Positions 8,476 to 16,848 are shown, counted from the first letter of the stretch. The stretch is 38,803 nt of DNA from Bacillota bacterium (GCA_023410645.1 JAEYPQ010000058.1:1-38803); one strand, 5' to 3'. Made by a program: numbers and translations. Notes: generated by a model not told the origin, from the letters alone.

Positions 8476-9423
8476 ATGTTTAAAGGAGTAAATGAGTTAG
8501 TTCATGACTCAAATAGTATATATGTTGTAGCGCATGAAAATCCTGATGGAGATGCTATAGGCTCTTCATTTGCAACATATCTTGGACTAAAACAAATTGG
8601 CAAAGATGTAAAAGTTATAATGAAAAAATGTTCAGACTCTTTTAAATTCTTGCCTCATATTGAAGATGCTATTCAAAGTGTTGAAAAAGATGAATATGAT
8701 TTGCTAATATGTGTTGATTCTAGTGATAAAACTAGACTTGACATATCAGAAGAAGATTTTAATAAAGCAAAAAAAATACTTATGCTTGATCATCATAAAA
8801 AAGTGAATCCATATGGAGATATTAATTGTATTGATGAAACCTTACCAGCGGCAGCCGAGATAATATATAATTTCTTAAAGGAAATTAATGTAGAGATAAC
8901 AAAAGATATAGCTACATATATATATACAGGTATAATGACTGATACTGGTAGTTTTAATTATTCTTCTACAAAGGCATCTACATTAAGAATAGCAGCAGAT
9001 TTAGTGGATATTGGAATAGATTTTTCAGACATATGTAAAAGATTAAATGACACTATAAAAGAAGCAAAATTAAAGTTGATTTCCAAATCAATTAATAATA
9101 TGGAAGTATATTTTGATGGGAAATTAAGATATACATATATAGATTATGATACAATACTTTCTCTTGGAATTGATGATGAAGACGCAGAGGGAATGACAAA
9201 TTATTTGAGAATGGTAGAAGGTACGCAAGTTGCTGTATATGTTAGAGGTAGAAGTGATGGGACAAGCAAGGTAAGTATGAGATCTTCTGGAGAAGTAGAT
9301 GTATCTAAAATTGCAATTGCCTTTGGAGGCGGTGGTCATGAAAGAGCTGCTGGATATACAATCAAAGGTGATATTAATAAAGCAAAATCTGAATTAATTG
9401 AAATGATAGAGGGGATGGTTTAA
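8476..9423 (+). CDS. nrnA: DHH/DHHA1 phosphoesterase, NrnA-type nano-RNase
   Basis: NrnA-type enzymes degrade very short oligoribonucleotides and often dephosphorylate pAp; some members act on cyclic-dinucleotide products such as pApA. The 315-residue protein has the DHH motifs: H20, D24 and D26 in HENPDGDAIGS, a DSSD motif near residue 78, D105-H106-H107 in LDHHKK, and GIMTDTGSF. The C-terminal DHHA1 domain carries GGGGHERAAG with H288. It lies between rbfA and truB, where Firmicutes commonly place this gene, and its last base overlaps the first base of the truB ATG. The exact substrate cannot be decided from sequence. Confidence 0.92.
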   Translation: MFKGVNELVHDSNSIYVVAHENPDGDAIGSSFATYLGLKQIGKDVKVIMKKCSDSFKFLPHIEDAIQSVEKDEYDLLICVDSSDKTRLDISEEDFNKAKKILMLDHHKKVNPYGDINCIDETLPAAAEIIYNFLKEINVEITKDIATYIYTGIMTDTGSFNYSSTKASTLRIAADLVDIGIDFSDICKRLNDTIKEAKLKLISKSINNMEVYFDGKLRYTYIDYDTILSLGIDDEDAEGMTNYLRMVEGTQVAVYVRGRSDGTSKVSMRSSGEVDVSKIAIAFGGGGHERAAGYTIKGDINKAKSELIEMIEGMV

Positions 9424-10301
9424 TGCTATTGCCACAAATACCAAACGGAATATTAAATATTGATAAGCCACAAGGAATAACTTCTCATGATGTAGTTGAT
9501 GTTATAAGGAAGATATTTCCTAAAACTAAAGTAGGGCATACAGGAACTTTAGATCCACTTGCCACTGGAGTTTTACCAATATGTATAGGAATGGCTACAA
9601 AGTTAACAGATAAGCTTACTTGTGAAGATAAAGAGTATAAAGTTAAAATGTTACTTGGAGTTGAAACTGATACATATGATATAACAGGGAAAATTGTATT
9701 TGCTAGTGTAGTAAGTAAAGATGAAATATATATAAAAGAAAGAATGAAAAGATTCATTGGAAAGCAAATGCAAACACCTCCTATATACAGTGCTATAAGA
9801 GTTGAGGGAAAAAGAGCTTATTCATATGCAAGAGAAGGAAATAAAGTTGAACTTGCACCAAGAGAAATAGAAATTTTCTCTATTGATAATATTAAGGTTG
9901 ATTTAAATAATAGAGAAGTTACCTTTAATGTAAAATGTAGTAAAGGTACATATATTAGAAGTCTTGTAAATGATATAGGTAAAAAAATTGGTTGTGGAGC
10001 CACAATGACAGAACTTCAAAGGGTTAGGACCGGCGATTTTGGTATAAAAGATAGTGTAAAACTATACGATTTTTTAAAATTAGATTATGATGATATGATA
10101 AAAGAAATAATTACAATTGAAGATTATTATTCAAATTCAAAAAAAGTTAATCTCGATAGTGATGCGTATAATAAATTCTTAAATGGAATTAAACTAGATG
10201 TTGATACTAATGAAACAATTGTAAGAGTTTATTCTGAGTCAAGATATAAAGGACTTGGAATAGTCGAAGATAAAGAATTAAAACGATATATTATAGAATA
10301 A
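9423..10301 (+). CDS. truB: tRNA pseudouridine(55) synthase TruB
   Basis: TruB converts U55 to pseudouridine in the T-loop of tRNAs. The 292-residue protein opens with GILNIDKPQGITSHDVV, then the catalytic motif GHTGTLDPLATG with Asp44, then KEYKVKMLLGVETDTYD, QTPPIYSAIRVEGKRAY and CSKGTYIRSLVNDIG, all typical of TruB. The C-terminal RNA-binding part is present but weakly conserved. ATG 9423 overlaps the nrnA stop by one base, showing coupling. It ends the operon, since a strong terminator follows; ribF, which often comes next, is not here. Confidence 0.95.
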   Translation: MLLPQIPNGILNIDKPQGITSHDVVDVIRKIFPKTKVGHTGTLDPLATGVLPICIGMATKLTDKLTCEDKEYKVKMLLGVETDTYDITGKIVFASVVSKDEIYIKERMKRFIGKQMQTPPIYSAIRVEGKRAYSYAREGNKVELAPREIEIFSIDNIKVDLNNREVTFNVKCSKGTYIRSLVNDIGKKIGCGATMTELQRVRTGDFGIKDSVKLYDFLKLDYDDMIKEIITIEDYYSNSKKVNLDSDAYNKFLNGIKLDVDTNETIVRVYSESRYKGLGIVEDKELKRYIIE

Positions 10302-10310
10302 ATTTATATG

Positions 10311-10352
10311 TAATAGCAATGGAAATATTACTCATTTCCGTTGCTATTATAT
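10311..10352 (+). terminator. Intrinsic terminator after truB
   Basis: A 16-bp stem (10311-10326 with 10334-10349, one G-T wobble) and a 7-nt loop are followed by a T-rich tail. This is the end of the rimP-truB operon. Confidence 0.88.
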
Positions 10353-10402
10353 TTTTATATAATGTAAATACGCATAATATGTAAATACTAGTTACCATAA
10401 TA

Positions 10403-10431
10403 TTGAATATTAATTAGAAATATGTTATACT
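10403..10431 (+). promoter_or_regulatory. Promoter of the PgeF-like gene
   Basis: TTGAAT (10403-10408), a 17-bp spacer and TATACT (10426-10431) lie 55 bp before the start codon at 10486. AAAGGAGA follows as the ribosome binding site. Confidence 0.6.
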
Positions 10432-10485
10432 ATTATAGTAACGTTTTTATAGTTTAGTCAAATAATAATTAAAGGAGACAGAGAA

Positions 10486-11199
10486 ATGAAAGGAAAAATT
10501 GGAGATATAACATGGATATTGCCTGATAAAGATGAACTCGGCGGTAATCCTTTTTACAAATCACCGGATAGTAGAAATACTATTGAACGGTTATTTGAAA
10601 TGAATAATATAAATAATGCTATGGAACCAATGTATGGACATACCGGAGTATCTTTTAATGCCGATGATATGGGAATCGTAAAGATGTTAGATCCTTGGAC
10701 CACTAAATGCCCAAAATGTGATGGTATAAAAACAAATATATCATTTTTAAAAGAAAATAAGTTAGGCTTATTTGGCAGAAGTGCTGATTGTATGCTTTTA
10801 GGGATTGTTTCTCAAGATACTGTTCAGTTACTTCATGTAAGCCTCGAGGCACTAAACAATGGTATTTTACTTAACTTACCATTATCCAGTAACAAAGTTT
10901 CTTATAGTGCGATTTTAGGACCATGTATTTCCAAAAGTAACTATTCGATTTTTGGTAAAGAATATATCGAATCCAGAACCAGGAACTTTGATGCATTAGG
11001 ATATAGCCGTTATACTGAATATATTGGAGAACATCTATATATTGATATTAGAGGTATTGTTAAAAATACTCTTAAATCATTGAATATTAGAATTGAATAT
11101 TCTGATGAACGGTGTACTTATGAATATGATGAGTTAGGCTCAAACCGAAGGGAAAAGGACTGCGATTTAAGACATGATAATGTAATACTATTGTGTTAG
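10486..11199 (+). CDS. Diverged PgeF/YlmD-like (laccase-domain) protein
   Basis: The 237-residue protein resembles the PgeF/YlmD/YfiH (DUF152) family, whose members include a peptidoglycan-editing factor and purine-nucleoside-phosphorolysing enzymes. Candidate metal ligands line up in order: H52 (YGHTGV), C102 (RSADCM, matching the family ADC) and H117 (LLHVSLEAL, matching AVHAGW). GPCISKSNYSIFG matches the family GPxIGxxxYxVG, and DERCTYEYDELGSNRREKDC matches the CTxxxxxFxSxRR region. The HAGWRG motif is degraded to HVSLEA and the final GRxxxxI is altered to LRHDNVI, so this is a divergent member and may have changed activity. It is monocistronic, with its own promoter and a terminator downstream. 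Family is likely; substrate is unknown. Confidence 0.65.
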   Translation: MKGKIGDITWILPDKDELGGNPFYKSPDSRNTIERLFEMNNINNAMEPMYGHTGVSFNADDMGIVKMLDPWTTKCPKCDGIKTNISFLKENKLGLFGRSADCMLLGIVSQDTVQLLHVSLEALNNGILLNLPLSSNKVSYSAILGPCISKSNYSIFGKEYIESRTRNFDALGYSRYTEYIGEHLYIDIRGIVKNTLKSLNIRIEYSDERCTYEYDELGSNRREKDCDLRHDNVILLC

Positions 11200-11228
11200 A
11201 AATTTTATTTAATTACTAAAAAAATTAA

Positions 11229-11262
11229 ACAGGAAGTGAATTTTTATCACTCCCTGTTTTTT
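11229..11262. terminator. Bidirectional terminator between convergent genes
   Basis: ACAGGAAGTGA (11229-11239) pairs with TCACTCCCTGT (11247-11257) with one mismatch. A T-run follows on the + side and an A-run precedes it (a T-run on the - strand), so it can serve both the PgeF-like gene and the convergent gene ending at 11276. Confidence 0.8.
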
Positions 11263-11275
11263 ATTTTTAAAAATG

Positions 11276-12154
11276 CTACTTTATCTCTCTTGCACCCCAT
11301 TCAACTACAGTAAATCCATTTCTTGATTTATTTTCAAGTATTTGCTCTTTTACATTAATTTCTTTATCTAATTTTTTGAAATCCATTATAACGCGTATAA
11401 TTGTATCAGGTTTAGGTGATATATCGAGTTTCATATAATCATTTATCTCATCTTCTGTTCTAAAACGTATAAAATTATATTCATTACTTTCTAAAATAGG
11501 CAGCCAATAAATTATAAATTCTTGAGACTCTTTATAGTTTAATCCAAGTATTTCTAATTTTTCTTCTAGGAAATTGCTAGTATCTTTTCCAGCAACAATA
11601 AATCCATCAGACATATCTACTTTTGAATTATCTATTGCTTCCCAGTATAAGGCATATAAATTTCTGTTTGTTTTTAAATCTGTAAGTGTTCCATCTTTTT
11701 TTGCATAAACCCTCCATTCAGATTCATATTTTGGATAGGTATGAATTAAATTTTCAGGATTACTTAATTTTACTGTCACCTCTGTATCATTTTGTGGGTA
11801 TAGATATATAATAGGCTTTTTTAATAACTGATTTGAAGGTATATAGAATATGAAAACAAAGTAGAAAAATATAAAAATTACAGCAATTATAACAACGAGA
11901 GGTATAAACGTCTTTAGATCTTTTTGTACAGTATCATTTTTCTTTTTAATAATATTAAATATTATTTTTATTAAATAAATTAAGGTAACAGCTAATGAAT
12001 AGAAGAAACATATAAATCCCCATATTGCAATAGGTTCAATAATATAGTAGCTTAAAATATAATATTTGTAGTTGATATAATAAATAATCAAACATATAAC
12101 AGTAATGAAAGTTGTTACTATTCCACTTAATCTCAATAATTTGAATAAAATCAT
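11276..12154 (-). CDS. Membrane protein with conserved 'KPIIYLYP' domain
   Basis: The 292-residue protein has three predicted membrane helices in its first about 125 residues, then a soluble domain of about 160 residues. The domain begins KKPIIYLYPQNDTEVTVKL and continues through TYPKYESEWRVYAKKDGTLTDL, NRNLYALYWEA, FLEEKLEILGLNYKE, FIIYWLP and ends GFTVVEWGAREI. I recognise this signature from many uncharacterised Firmicute proteins, but no function is known to me. Topology suggests the domain is outside the cell. ATG 12154 is preceded by AGGAGG at a good distance and by a clear promoter on the same strand. It is monocistronic and convergent with the PgeF-like gene. Confidence 0.85.
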   Translation of the reverse strand: MILFKLLRLSGIVTTFITVICLIIYYINYKYYILSYYIIEPIAIWGFICFFYSLAVTLIYLIKIIFNIIKKKNDTVQKDLKTFIPLVVIIAVIFIFFYFVFIFYIPSNQLLKKPIIYLYPQNDTEVTVKLSNPENLIHTYPKYESEWRVYAKKDGTLTDLKTNRNLYALYWEAIDNSKVDMSDGFIVAGKDTSNFLEEKLEILGLNYKESQEFIIYWLPILESNEYNFIRFRTEDEINDYMKLDISPKPDTIIRVIMDFKKLDKEINVKEQILENKSRNGFTVVEWGAREIK

Positions 12155-12179
12155 AAAACCTCCTAATAAATATGTATTA

Positions 12180-12208
12180 ATTTTATATCAAAAATACGTA
12201 TATGTCAA
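12180..12208 (-). promoter_or_regulatory. Promoter of the KPIIYLYP-domain gene
   Basis: On the minus strand, TTGACA (12208-12203), 17 bp and TAAAAT (12185-12180) precede the AGGAGG (12164-12159) and ATG at 12154. Confidence 0.65.
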
Positions 12209-12282
12209 ATTATAAAAGATATTGAAAAATATTTTTATATATCATAACATTAAAAGCATGATGGGTTTGAAGTTGTTAAACT

Positions 12283-12708
12283 ATGAAATTAAAAATTACA
12301 ATTAGTTCTTCAAATCAATATGGAAATGAAACAAGAATAACATCAAGTTATACAGTAAATGTATCAAATGCTTTAAAACAAGAAGTATATGATGAAAATG
12401 ATAGCACATATATAACATTAAGTAGAATAGAATCTGAAAGTCCTTTTGTTACTCAACCATATATGATAGTTGATCAAAGTATGTGGAATAAAAAGATAGT
12501 AATAAAAACTAATAATTATGTATCAGCTACTTTGTATGTATGCTATTATGATAATAATAATAATTCATTAAATAATGATATGGTAGGAACAAGTTCATCA
12601 ACAGGATATGTATATTCTTTAGTACCACAAAACACATATAGAATTACAATAGTAAAATTAAGAGCAAATAATACAATAAATATTTATGAAGTAAGACTAA
12701 ATACATAA
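12283..12708 (+). pseudogene. Orphan C-terminal fragment of a repeat adhesin
   Basis: The 141 codons from ATG 12283 have no signal sequence and no ribosome binding site, and an in-frame TAA (12277-12279) lies just upstream. Residues about 13-30 (YGNETRITSSYTVNV) match the end of the 185-residue repeats of the left-edge adhesin (YGNETRVVSSYTVNV). They are followed by a terminal half-module starting ALKQEVYDENDSTYI, parallel to AMKSQVYDGNTSTYM. By eye, 12317-12371 is identical to 2009-2063 at about 48 of 55 bases. The piece therefore has exactly the layout of an adhesin C-terminus without its body. It is either a deletion remnant or a silent cassette; expression as a free protein seems unlikely. 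A terminator follows. Confidence 0.7.
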
Positions 12709-12721
12709 TTCTAATTTATCA

Positions 12722-12758
12722 AGATACTGACTTTAGTTAAGTGAAATCAGTATCTTTT
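12722..12758 (+). terminator. Terminator after the adhesin fragment
   Basis: AGATACTGA (12722-12730) pairs with TCAGTATCT (12747-12755), followed by a short T-run. Retention of a good terminator supports this being the natural 3' end of a once larger gene. Confidence 0.7.
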
Positions 12759-12759
12759 A

Positions 12760-12788
12760 TTGACAAAAGTTTTAATAAAGTATAAAAT
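12760..12788 (+). promoter_or_regulatory. Promoter of the triple prepilin-like operon
   Basis: TTGACA (12760-12765), a 17-bp spacer and TAAAAT (12783-12788) lie about 30 bp before the first start codon. The -35 box begins immediately after the preceding terminator. Confidence 0.6.
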
Positions 12789-12817
12789 ATACATATACTA
12801 TAAAAAAGGTGGAATAT

Positions 12818-13300
12818 ATGGAAAATAAAAGAAAAGGCATTTCTCTTATTGTACTTGTTGTAACAATAGCAATTACTATATTACTTGCATCTGTAATTGT
12901 TATACAAGCAGGTGATATAGTAGATAAGACTAAAAAATCTAGTTTTGCAAAAGAGATATATACAATACAAAATTTAGTTAAACAATATAATTTTAGAAAT
13001 GGTAAGTATCCTGTAACTGAGGAAATAAATTTAAGTATAAATGATATTGATCCTAATTTTGCAGATCAATTTTCTGCCGAACCTGGATATTCTAGTGGAA
13101 ATATCAATTTAAAATATATAGATTTATATGAAGCAGATGTAGAAACTACAACAAGGGGAACTAAGGAAGATTCTGATGAAACTGATGTGTATGTAGTATC
13201 AGAAAATACAGGAATTGTATATTATTTAAAGGGTGAATTAATACATGGTTATGTATATTATACTTTAAATCAAGAACTAAGAAGTCTAATAGGAAAATAA
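12818..13300 (+). CDS. Prepilin-like protein 1 of tandem array
   Basis: The product (160 residues) starts MENKRKGISLIVLVVTIAITILLA, a class III (type IV pilin) signal: a short basic leader, Gly, then a hydrophobic helix. The first mature residues I-S-L-I-V put Val rather than Glu at position +5. A globular part follows with YNFRNGKYP, DVYVVSENTGIVYYLKG and VYYTL, shared with the next two genes. ATG 12818 is chosen because AAGGTGG (12806-12812) lies 5 nt before it; the in-frame GTG at 12809 overlaps that ribosome binding site. It is first of three co-directional genes, with a 12-nt gap to the next. It is probably a minor pilin or pseudopilin; the partner machine is inferred to be the T4P system at 22381-32101. 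Confidence 0.8.
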   Translation: MENKRKGISLIVLVVTIAITILLASVIVIQAGDIVDKTKKSSFAKEIYTIQNLVKQYNFRNGKYPVTEEINLSINDIDPNFADQFSAEPGYSSGNINLKYIDLYEADVETTTRGTKEDSDETDVYVVSENTGIVYYLKGELIHGYVYYTLNQELRSLIGK

Positions 13301-13312
13301 GTAGGTGAACAT

Positions 13313-14362
13313 ATGAAAAAAGGAGTATCTTTAATTGCACTTTTAACAACAATAGTAGTCATGATAATACTTTTATCTGCAGTGACTGTATCGGGTGTGA
13401 AAGCATTAAATGATTCAAAGAAAATGCAGTTTGCATCTGAAATTTCATATTTACAAGAACTTGTAGATTCATATAAATTAAAAAATGGTACATATCCAAT
13501 TGGAGATGAATATATTCTTAATATTTATGATATTGAGTATGATTTTGTGCAACAATTTGAAGGTGAAGATGTTAATAATGAAAGTATAACTTTGTATAAA
13601 ATAGACACAGGACTAATTGGATCAAATGAATTGAAATATGGAAATCTTGCTATACCAGAAGATGTATATCTAATATCTAAAAAAACTGGTAGAGTATATT
13701 ATGCAAATGGAGTTTTAATTGATAATGTAGTGTATTATACCTTGACAGATGATTTAAAAAAGGCTATAAATTACAAGGATAATAATGAAATAAAATCTAA
13801 TGATGATATTACATTTGAATATTCAAATGTGAGTTGGACTAATGTTCCTTTAGACCTAAAAGTAAAAGTGCCTATAAATTATAGTGATGTTAAATTAAAT
13901 ATTATACAAGGGCAAAATTCTACTGAAATTACTACAAATATAATTGAGGGTAACTATTATATTTATGAAATAAAGAATATGCATTCAAACTATATGGCAT
14001 ATTTATCATATAAGATTAGTGCAACAGACGAGAAAGTAAGAACAAAGACTTTTAGTGTAAATAACTTCGATAGTGAGGCACCAACATTTAATGTTAGTGA
14101 AATTAAAGAAGTATTAAATCCTGATGCTGGGCAGACATATAGATATGTTAATATTAGTGATATAAAAGATAATTTGAGTGGAATAAAGAGTATAAAATAT
14201 GAAAATCAGAAAATTGAAGATGAAAATATAAATGAATACTTTTCTGCTAAAGGTATAAATGTAAAAGATGACAGTATACCTATAAAAGATGGAGTAGATA
14301 ATATAACTATTTGCGTTACAGATAATGCTAATAATTATAGATATGTATATATTGAAATATAA
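13313..14362 (+). CDS. Prepilin-like protein 2 with Ig-like C-terminus
   Basis: The 349-residue protein starts MKKGVSLIALLTTIVVMIILL, a class III prepilin signal with Ala at mature +5. Residues about 35-155 form the same head as its neighbours (YKLKNGTYPIGDEY, LYKIDTGLIG, DVYLISKKTGRVYYANGV, VVYYTLTDDL). The remainder, about 195 residues, is a two-part beta-rich extension with SWTNVPLDLKVKVP, SEAPTF and DIKDNLSGIKSIKYEN, the last typical of bacterial Ig-like modules. GTAGGTG precedes ATG 13313. It is closely spaced with genes on both sides and is therefore in an operon. Likely role: a pilus minor subunit or surface adhesin that uses a pilin anchor. The ligand is unknown. Confidence 0.8.
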   Translation: MKKGVSLIALLTTIVVMIILLSAVTVSGVKALNDSKKMQFASEISYLQELVDSYKLKNGTYPIGDEYILNIYDIEYDFVQQFEGEDVNNESITLYKIDTGLIGSNELKYGNLAIPEDVYLISKKTGRVYYANGVLIDNVVYYTLTDDLKKAINYKDNNEIKSNDDITFEYSNVSWTNVPLDLKVKVPINYSDVKLNIIQGQNSTEITTNIIEGNYYIYEIKNMHSNYMAYLSYKISATDEKVRTKTFSVNNFDSEAPTFNVSEIKEVLNPDAGQTYRYVNISDIKDNLSGIKSIKYENQKIEDENINEYFSAKGINVKDDSIPIKDGVDNITICVTDNANNYRYVYIEI

Positions 14363-14376
14363 AGGAAGTGAAATTT

Positions 14377-15441
14377 TTGAAAAAAGGTATTTCGTTAATT
14401 GCTTTACTTGTATCAGTTGCAGTTATTTCTATACTGATTACTACCATAACATTATCTGGTCTAGGTACAACAAATAATGCTAAAAAAATGGCATTTGGTT
14501 CTGAAATAAGAATGTTAAAGAACTCTATTGACTCATATAAAACCAAAAATCAAGGTGAATATCCTGTATTAGACACTATAATATTAGATGTATCGCAAGT
14601 AACGGATATATCTAAAGCTCAGTTTTCGGATGAGGACATAACAGATAACAAGATAGTACTATATCAAATAGATTATAGTAAAATAAGTATTGGAAATTTA
14701 AATTATGGTAATTTAACAGATGGCGAAAATGATATGTATGTTGTATCTAAAAAAACTGATAAAGTTTATTATGCAAAAGGTGTAGAAATAGGCGGAGTAA
14801 CATATTATACAATTACAAATGATATTGAAGATCCTTTAAATAATAACGATGCTATCAATAATGTTTCAAATCCGGCGATTATATTTGAATTAAGTAATAC
14901 TAGTTGGACAAATAAAGAAGTTAATGTGAAAGTAAAAGTTCCGCAAAAGTATGTAGTTGATAAAGTAATTATTGATAATGAAAACATTCCCAATACTGCA
15001 CAAGATGGTGGATACTATATATATGAAAAGCTTGTAAACACAAATACAACTGTTTCAGTTGAATATAGTGATGGTGAGGGATCAGATATAATAAAAACAA
15101 TATATAATGTTACAAATATTGATAAAGATGCGCCTATTTTAACTGTAAATAGCGATTCGCAAACTTTGATAAAAAATGAAAAGGGGGAGAATATAGCATT
15201 TTTTACATTAGGTCAAAGAAGTGATGAATTGAGCGGAATTGACAAGGTAAAATATGTAAATTACAGAGTTGATAGAGAAATAGATAAATTTTTTGAAAAT
15301 AATGGTAATGTAGTAAAAGGAGATAATATTAATATAGAAAAAGGAGTTAGAACTATAACAGTTTATGCAAGAGATAAAGCTGGAAATGGTTCTGTGCTAT
15401 ATATTGATATATTACCCACAATTTATGATGGACTACAGTAG
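14377..15441 (+). CDS. Prepilin-like protein 3 with Ig-like C-terminus
   Basis: Start is taken as TTG 14377, giving MKKGISLIALLVSVAVISILI, which aligns with the leader of the preceding gene. AAAGGAAG at 14361-14368 is about 8 nt upstream, whereas the alternative GTG at 14368 sits on the ribosome binding site itself. The 354-residue protein has a prepilin signal (Ala at mature +5) and the shared head (QGEYPVLD, LYQIDYSKISIGNL, DMYVVSKKTDKVYYAKGV, TYYTITNDI). An extension parallel to gene 2 follows (SWTNKEVNVKVKVP, DAPILTV, RSDELSGIDKVKYVN, ITVYARDKAGN). Genes 2 and 3 are clear paralogues along their whole length, so this array arose by tandem duplication. It ends the operon. Confidence 0.8.
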   Translation: MKKGISLIALLVSVAVISILITTITLSGLGTTNNAKKMAFGSEIRMLKNSIDSYKTKNQGEYPVLDTIILDVSQVTDISKAQFSDEDITDNKIVLYQIDYSKISIGNLNYGNLTDGENDMYVVSKKTDKVYYAKGVEIGGVTYYTITNDIEDPLNNNDAINNVSNPAIIFELSNTSWTNKEVNVKVKVPQKYVVDKVIIDNENIPNTAQDGGYYIYEKLVNTNTTVSVEYSDGEGSDIIKTIYNVTNIDKDAPILTVNSDSQTLIKNEKGENIAFFTLGQRSDELSGIDKVKYVNYRVDREIDKFFENNGNVVKGDNINIEKGVRTITVYARDKAGNGSVLYIDILPTIYDGLQ

Positions 15442-15454
15442 ATTTTATAATTTT

Positions 15455-15490
15455 AAGAAATAAGATTTGAGAAAATTTTATTTCTTTTTT
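15455..15490 (+). terminator. Terminator after prepilin-like array
   Basis: AAGAAATAA (15455-15463) pairs with TTATTTCTT (15478-15486) and is followed by further Ts. The stem is A/T-rich, so strength is uncertain. Confidence 0.5.
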
Positions 15491-15518
15491 GTTACAAGTG
15501 CAAATATATCGCATACCA

Positions 15519-15547
15519 TTGACATACAATGTAAATAGTAGTATAAT
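15519..15547 (+). promoter_or_regulatory. Consensus promoter of glycosyltransferase gene
   Basis: TTGACA (15519-15524), exactly 17 bp, then TATAAT (15542-15547): a perfect housekeeping-sigma promoter, suggesting strong constitutive expression. Confidence 0.85.
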
Positions 15548-15588
15548 CATAGTTGTAGATTTTTGCGAAAAAAAGGTGGAAATTGTAG

Positions 15589-16848
15589 ATGGAAATAATT
15601 AAATTATTGCTTAAATTGTTTTACTATGTGATTGATATATTTATAATACTATATGCTGCATATTATGTACTTACGGGATTATTTGCTTTTCTTAATAAAA
15701 AGAATGCTATTAGAAAATATAAACCAAAACATAAACTTGCTGTGATTATTGCTGCAAGAAATGAAGAGAAGGTAATACCTCATTTATTAGATAGTTTGAA
15801 CAAACAAAATTATCCTAAAGAACTTTATGATGTTTTTGTAATACCAAATAACTGTAGCGACAGAACCAAGGAAGTTTCTTTAGAAAAGTGTGCTAAAATA
15901 ATTGAGTGTTCTGAAAAGGTCGGTTCAAAGGGAGATGTTTTAAAATTTACTTTTGAATATATGGATAAAAAGCATAATGAATATGATGCATATGTAATTT
16001 TTGATGCTGATAATATTGTACATCCAGAATTTTTAAGAAGAATGAATGATGCACTTTGCTCTGGATTTAAAGTTGCACAAGGATATAGAGATAGTAAGAA
16101 TCCATCAGACAGTTGGATATCTTGTTGTTATTCATTATTTTACTTGATACAGAATTATTTCTTTAATCAAGCTAGAATGAATATGGGATGGTCTTCATCA
16201 ATAAACGGTACTGGTTTTATGATTTCAAAGGAAGTTATTGAAAAAAATGGATTTAATACAGTAACAATAACTGAAGATATTGAGTTTGCAGCTCAATGTG
16301 CTTTAAATAATGAGAGAATTGCTTTTGTAAAAGATGCAATTACTTATGATGAACAACCACTTACATTTTCACAATCTTGGAAGCAGCGTAAACGTTGGTC
16401 TATGGGAACATTTCAATGCCTAGGAACATATTTTAATAAGTTGATTGTTACTGGTTTTACAAAAAGAATTCCACAATCCATGGACATGGCATTATTTTTC
16501 TTAGCACCAATAATTCAATTATTAGCAACTTTAATTGTAATTATGTTAGCATTATACAATTTAGTTGATATACAAGTATCAGATATTTTTAAATACGCAT
16601 ATGATAATAAGGTATTTTCAATATTCTTAGGATATTTTGCTAGTGTTTTCCTTGCACTGTTTGTTGTAATTATGGAAAAGAAAACGATAAGAAGAACAAT
16701 AAAAGGAATACTTACACTATCAATATTTATGCTTACATGGGTGCCAATAAACATTATGTGTTTAATAAAAAGAGATTATATATGGGAGCCTATTGAACAT
16801 AATAGAACAGTAGATATTGAAAGTATTGTAGAGCTCAGATGTAAATAA
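15589..16848 (+). CDS. Processive family 2 membrane glycosyltransferase
   Basis: The 419-residue protein has one N-terminal helix (about 5-33), a cytoplasmic GT-A domain and three C-terminal helices. Family 2 motifs are intact: the nucleotide-sugar entry AVIIAARNEEKVIPHLLDSL, D139-A-D141 for metal and sugar-nucleotide binding, T228-E-D230 for the catalytic base, and Q266-RKRW as the QxxRW motif of processive synthases. This places it with BcsA/IcaA/HasA-like enzymes making beta-linked polysaccharides on the membrane. The sugar cannot be told from sequence, and no PilZ domain or dedicated export partner is nearby. AAGGTGG supports ATG 15589. It is monocistronic, between a perfect promoter and a strong terminator. 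It may contribute matrix or capsule polysaccharide; this is inference. Confidence 0.85.
   Translation: MEIIKLLLKLFYYVIDIFIILYAAYYVLTGLFAFLNKKNAIRKYKPKHKLAVIIAARNEEKVIPHLLDSLNKQNYPKELYDVFVIPNNCSDRTKEVSLEKCAKIIECSEKVGSKGDVLKFTFEYMDKKHNEYDAYVIFDADNIVHPEFLRRMNDALCSGFKVAQGYRDSKNPSDSWISCCYSLFYLIQNYFFNQARMNMGWSSSINGTGFMISKEVIEKNGFNTVTITEDIEFAAQCALNNERIAFVKDAITYDEQPLTFSQSWKQRKRWSMGTFQCLGTYFNKLIVTGFTKRIPQSMDMALFFLAPIIQLLATLIVIMLALYNLVDIQVSDIFKYAYDNKVFSIFLGYFASVFLALFVVIMEKKTIRRTIKGILTLSIFMLTWVPINIMCLIKRDYIWEPIEHNRTVDIESIVELRCK

Noticed and set aside
12809..12817. GTG 12809 as start of the first prepilin-like gene
   Set aside because: It overlaps the AAGGTGG ribosome binding site; ATG 12818 has proper spacing and gives a standard leader.
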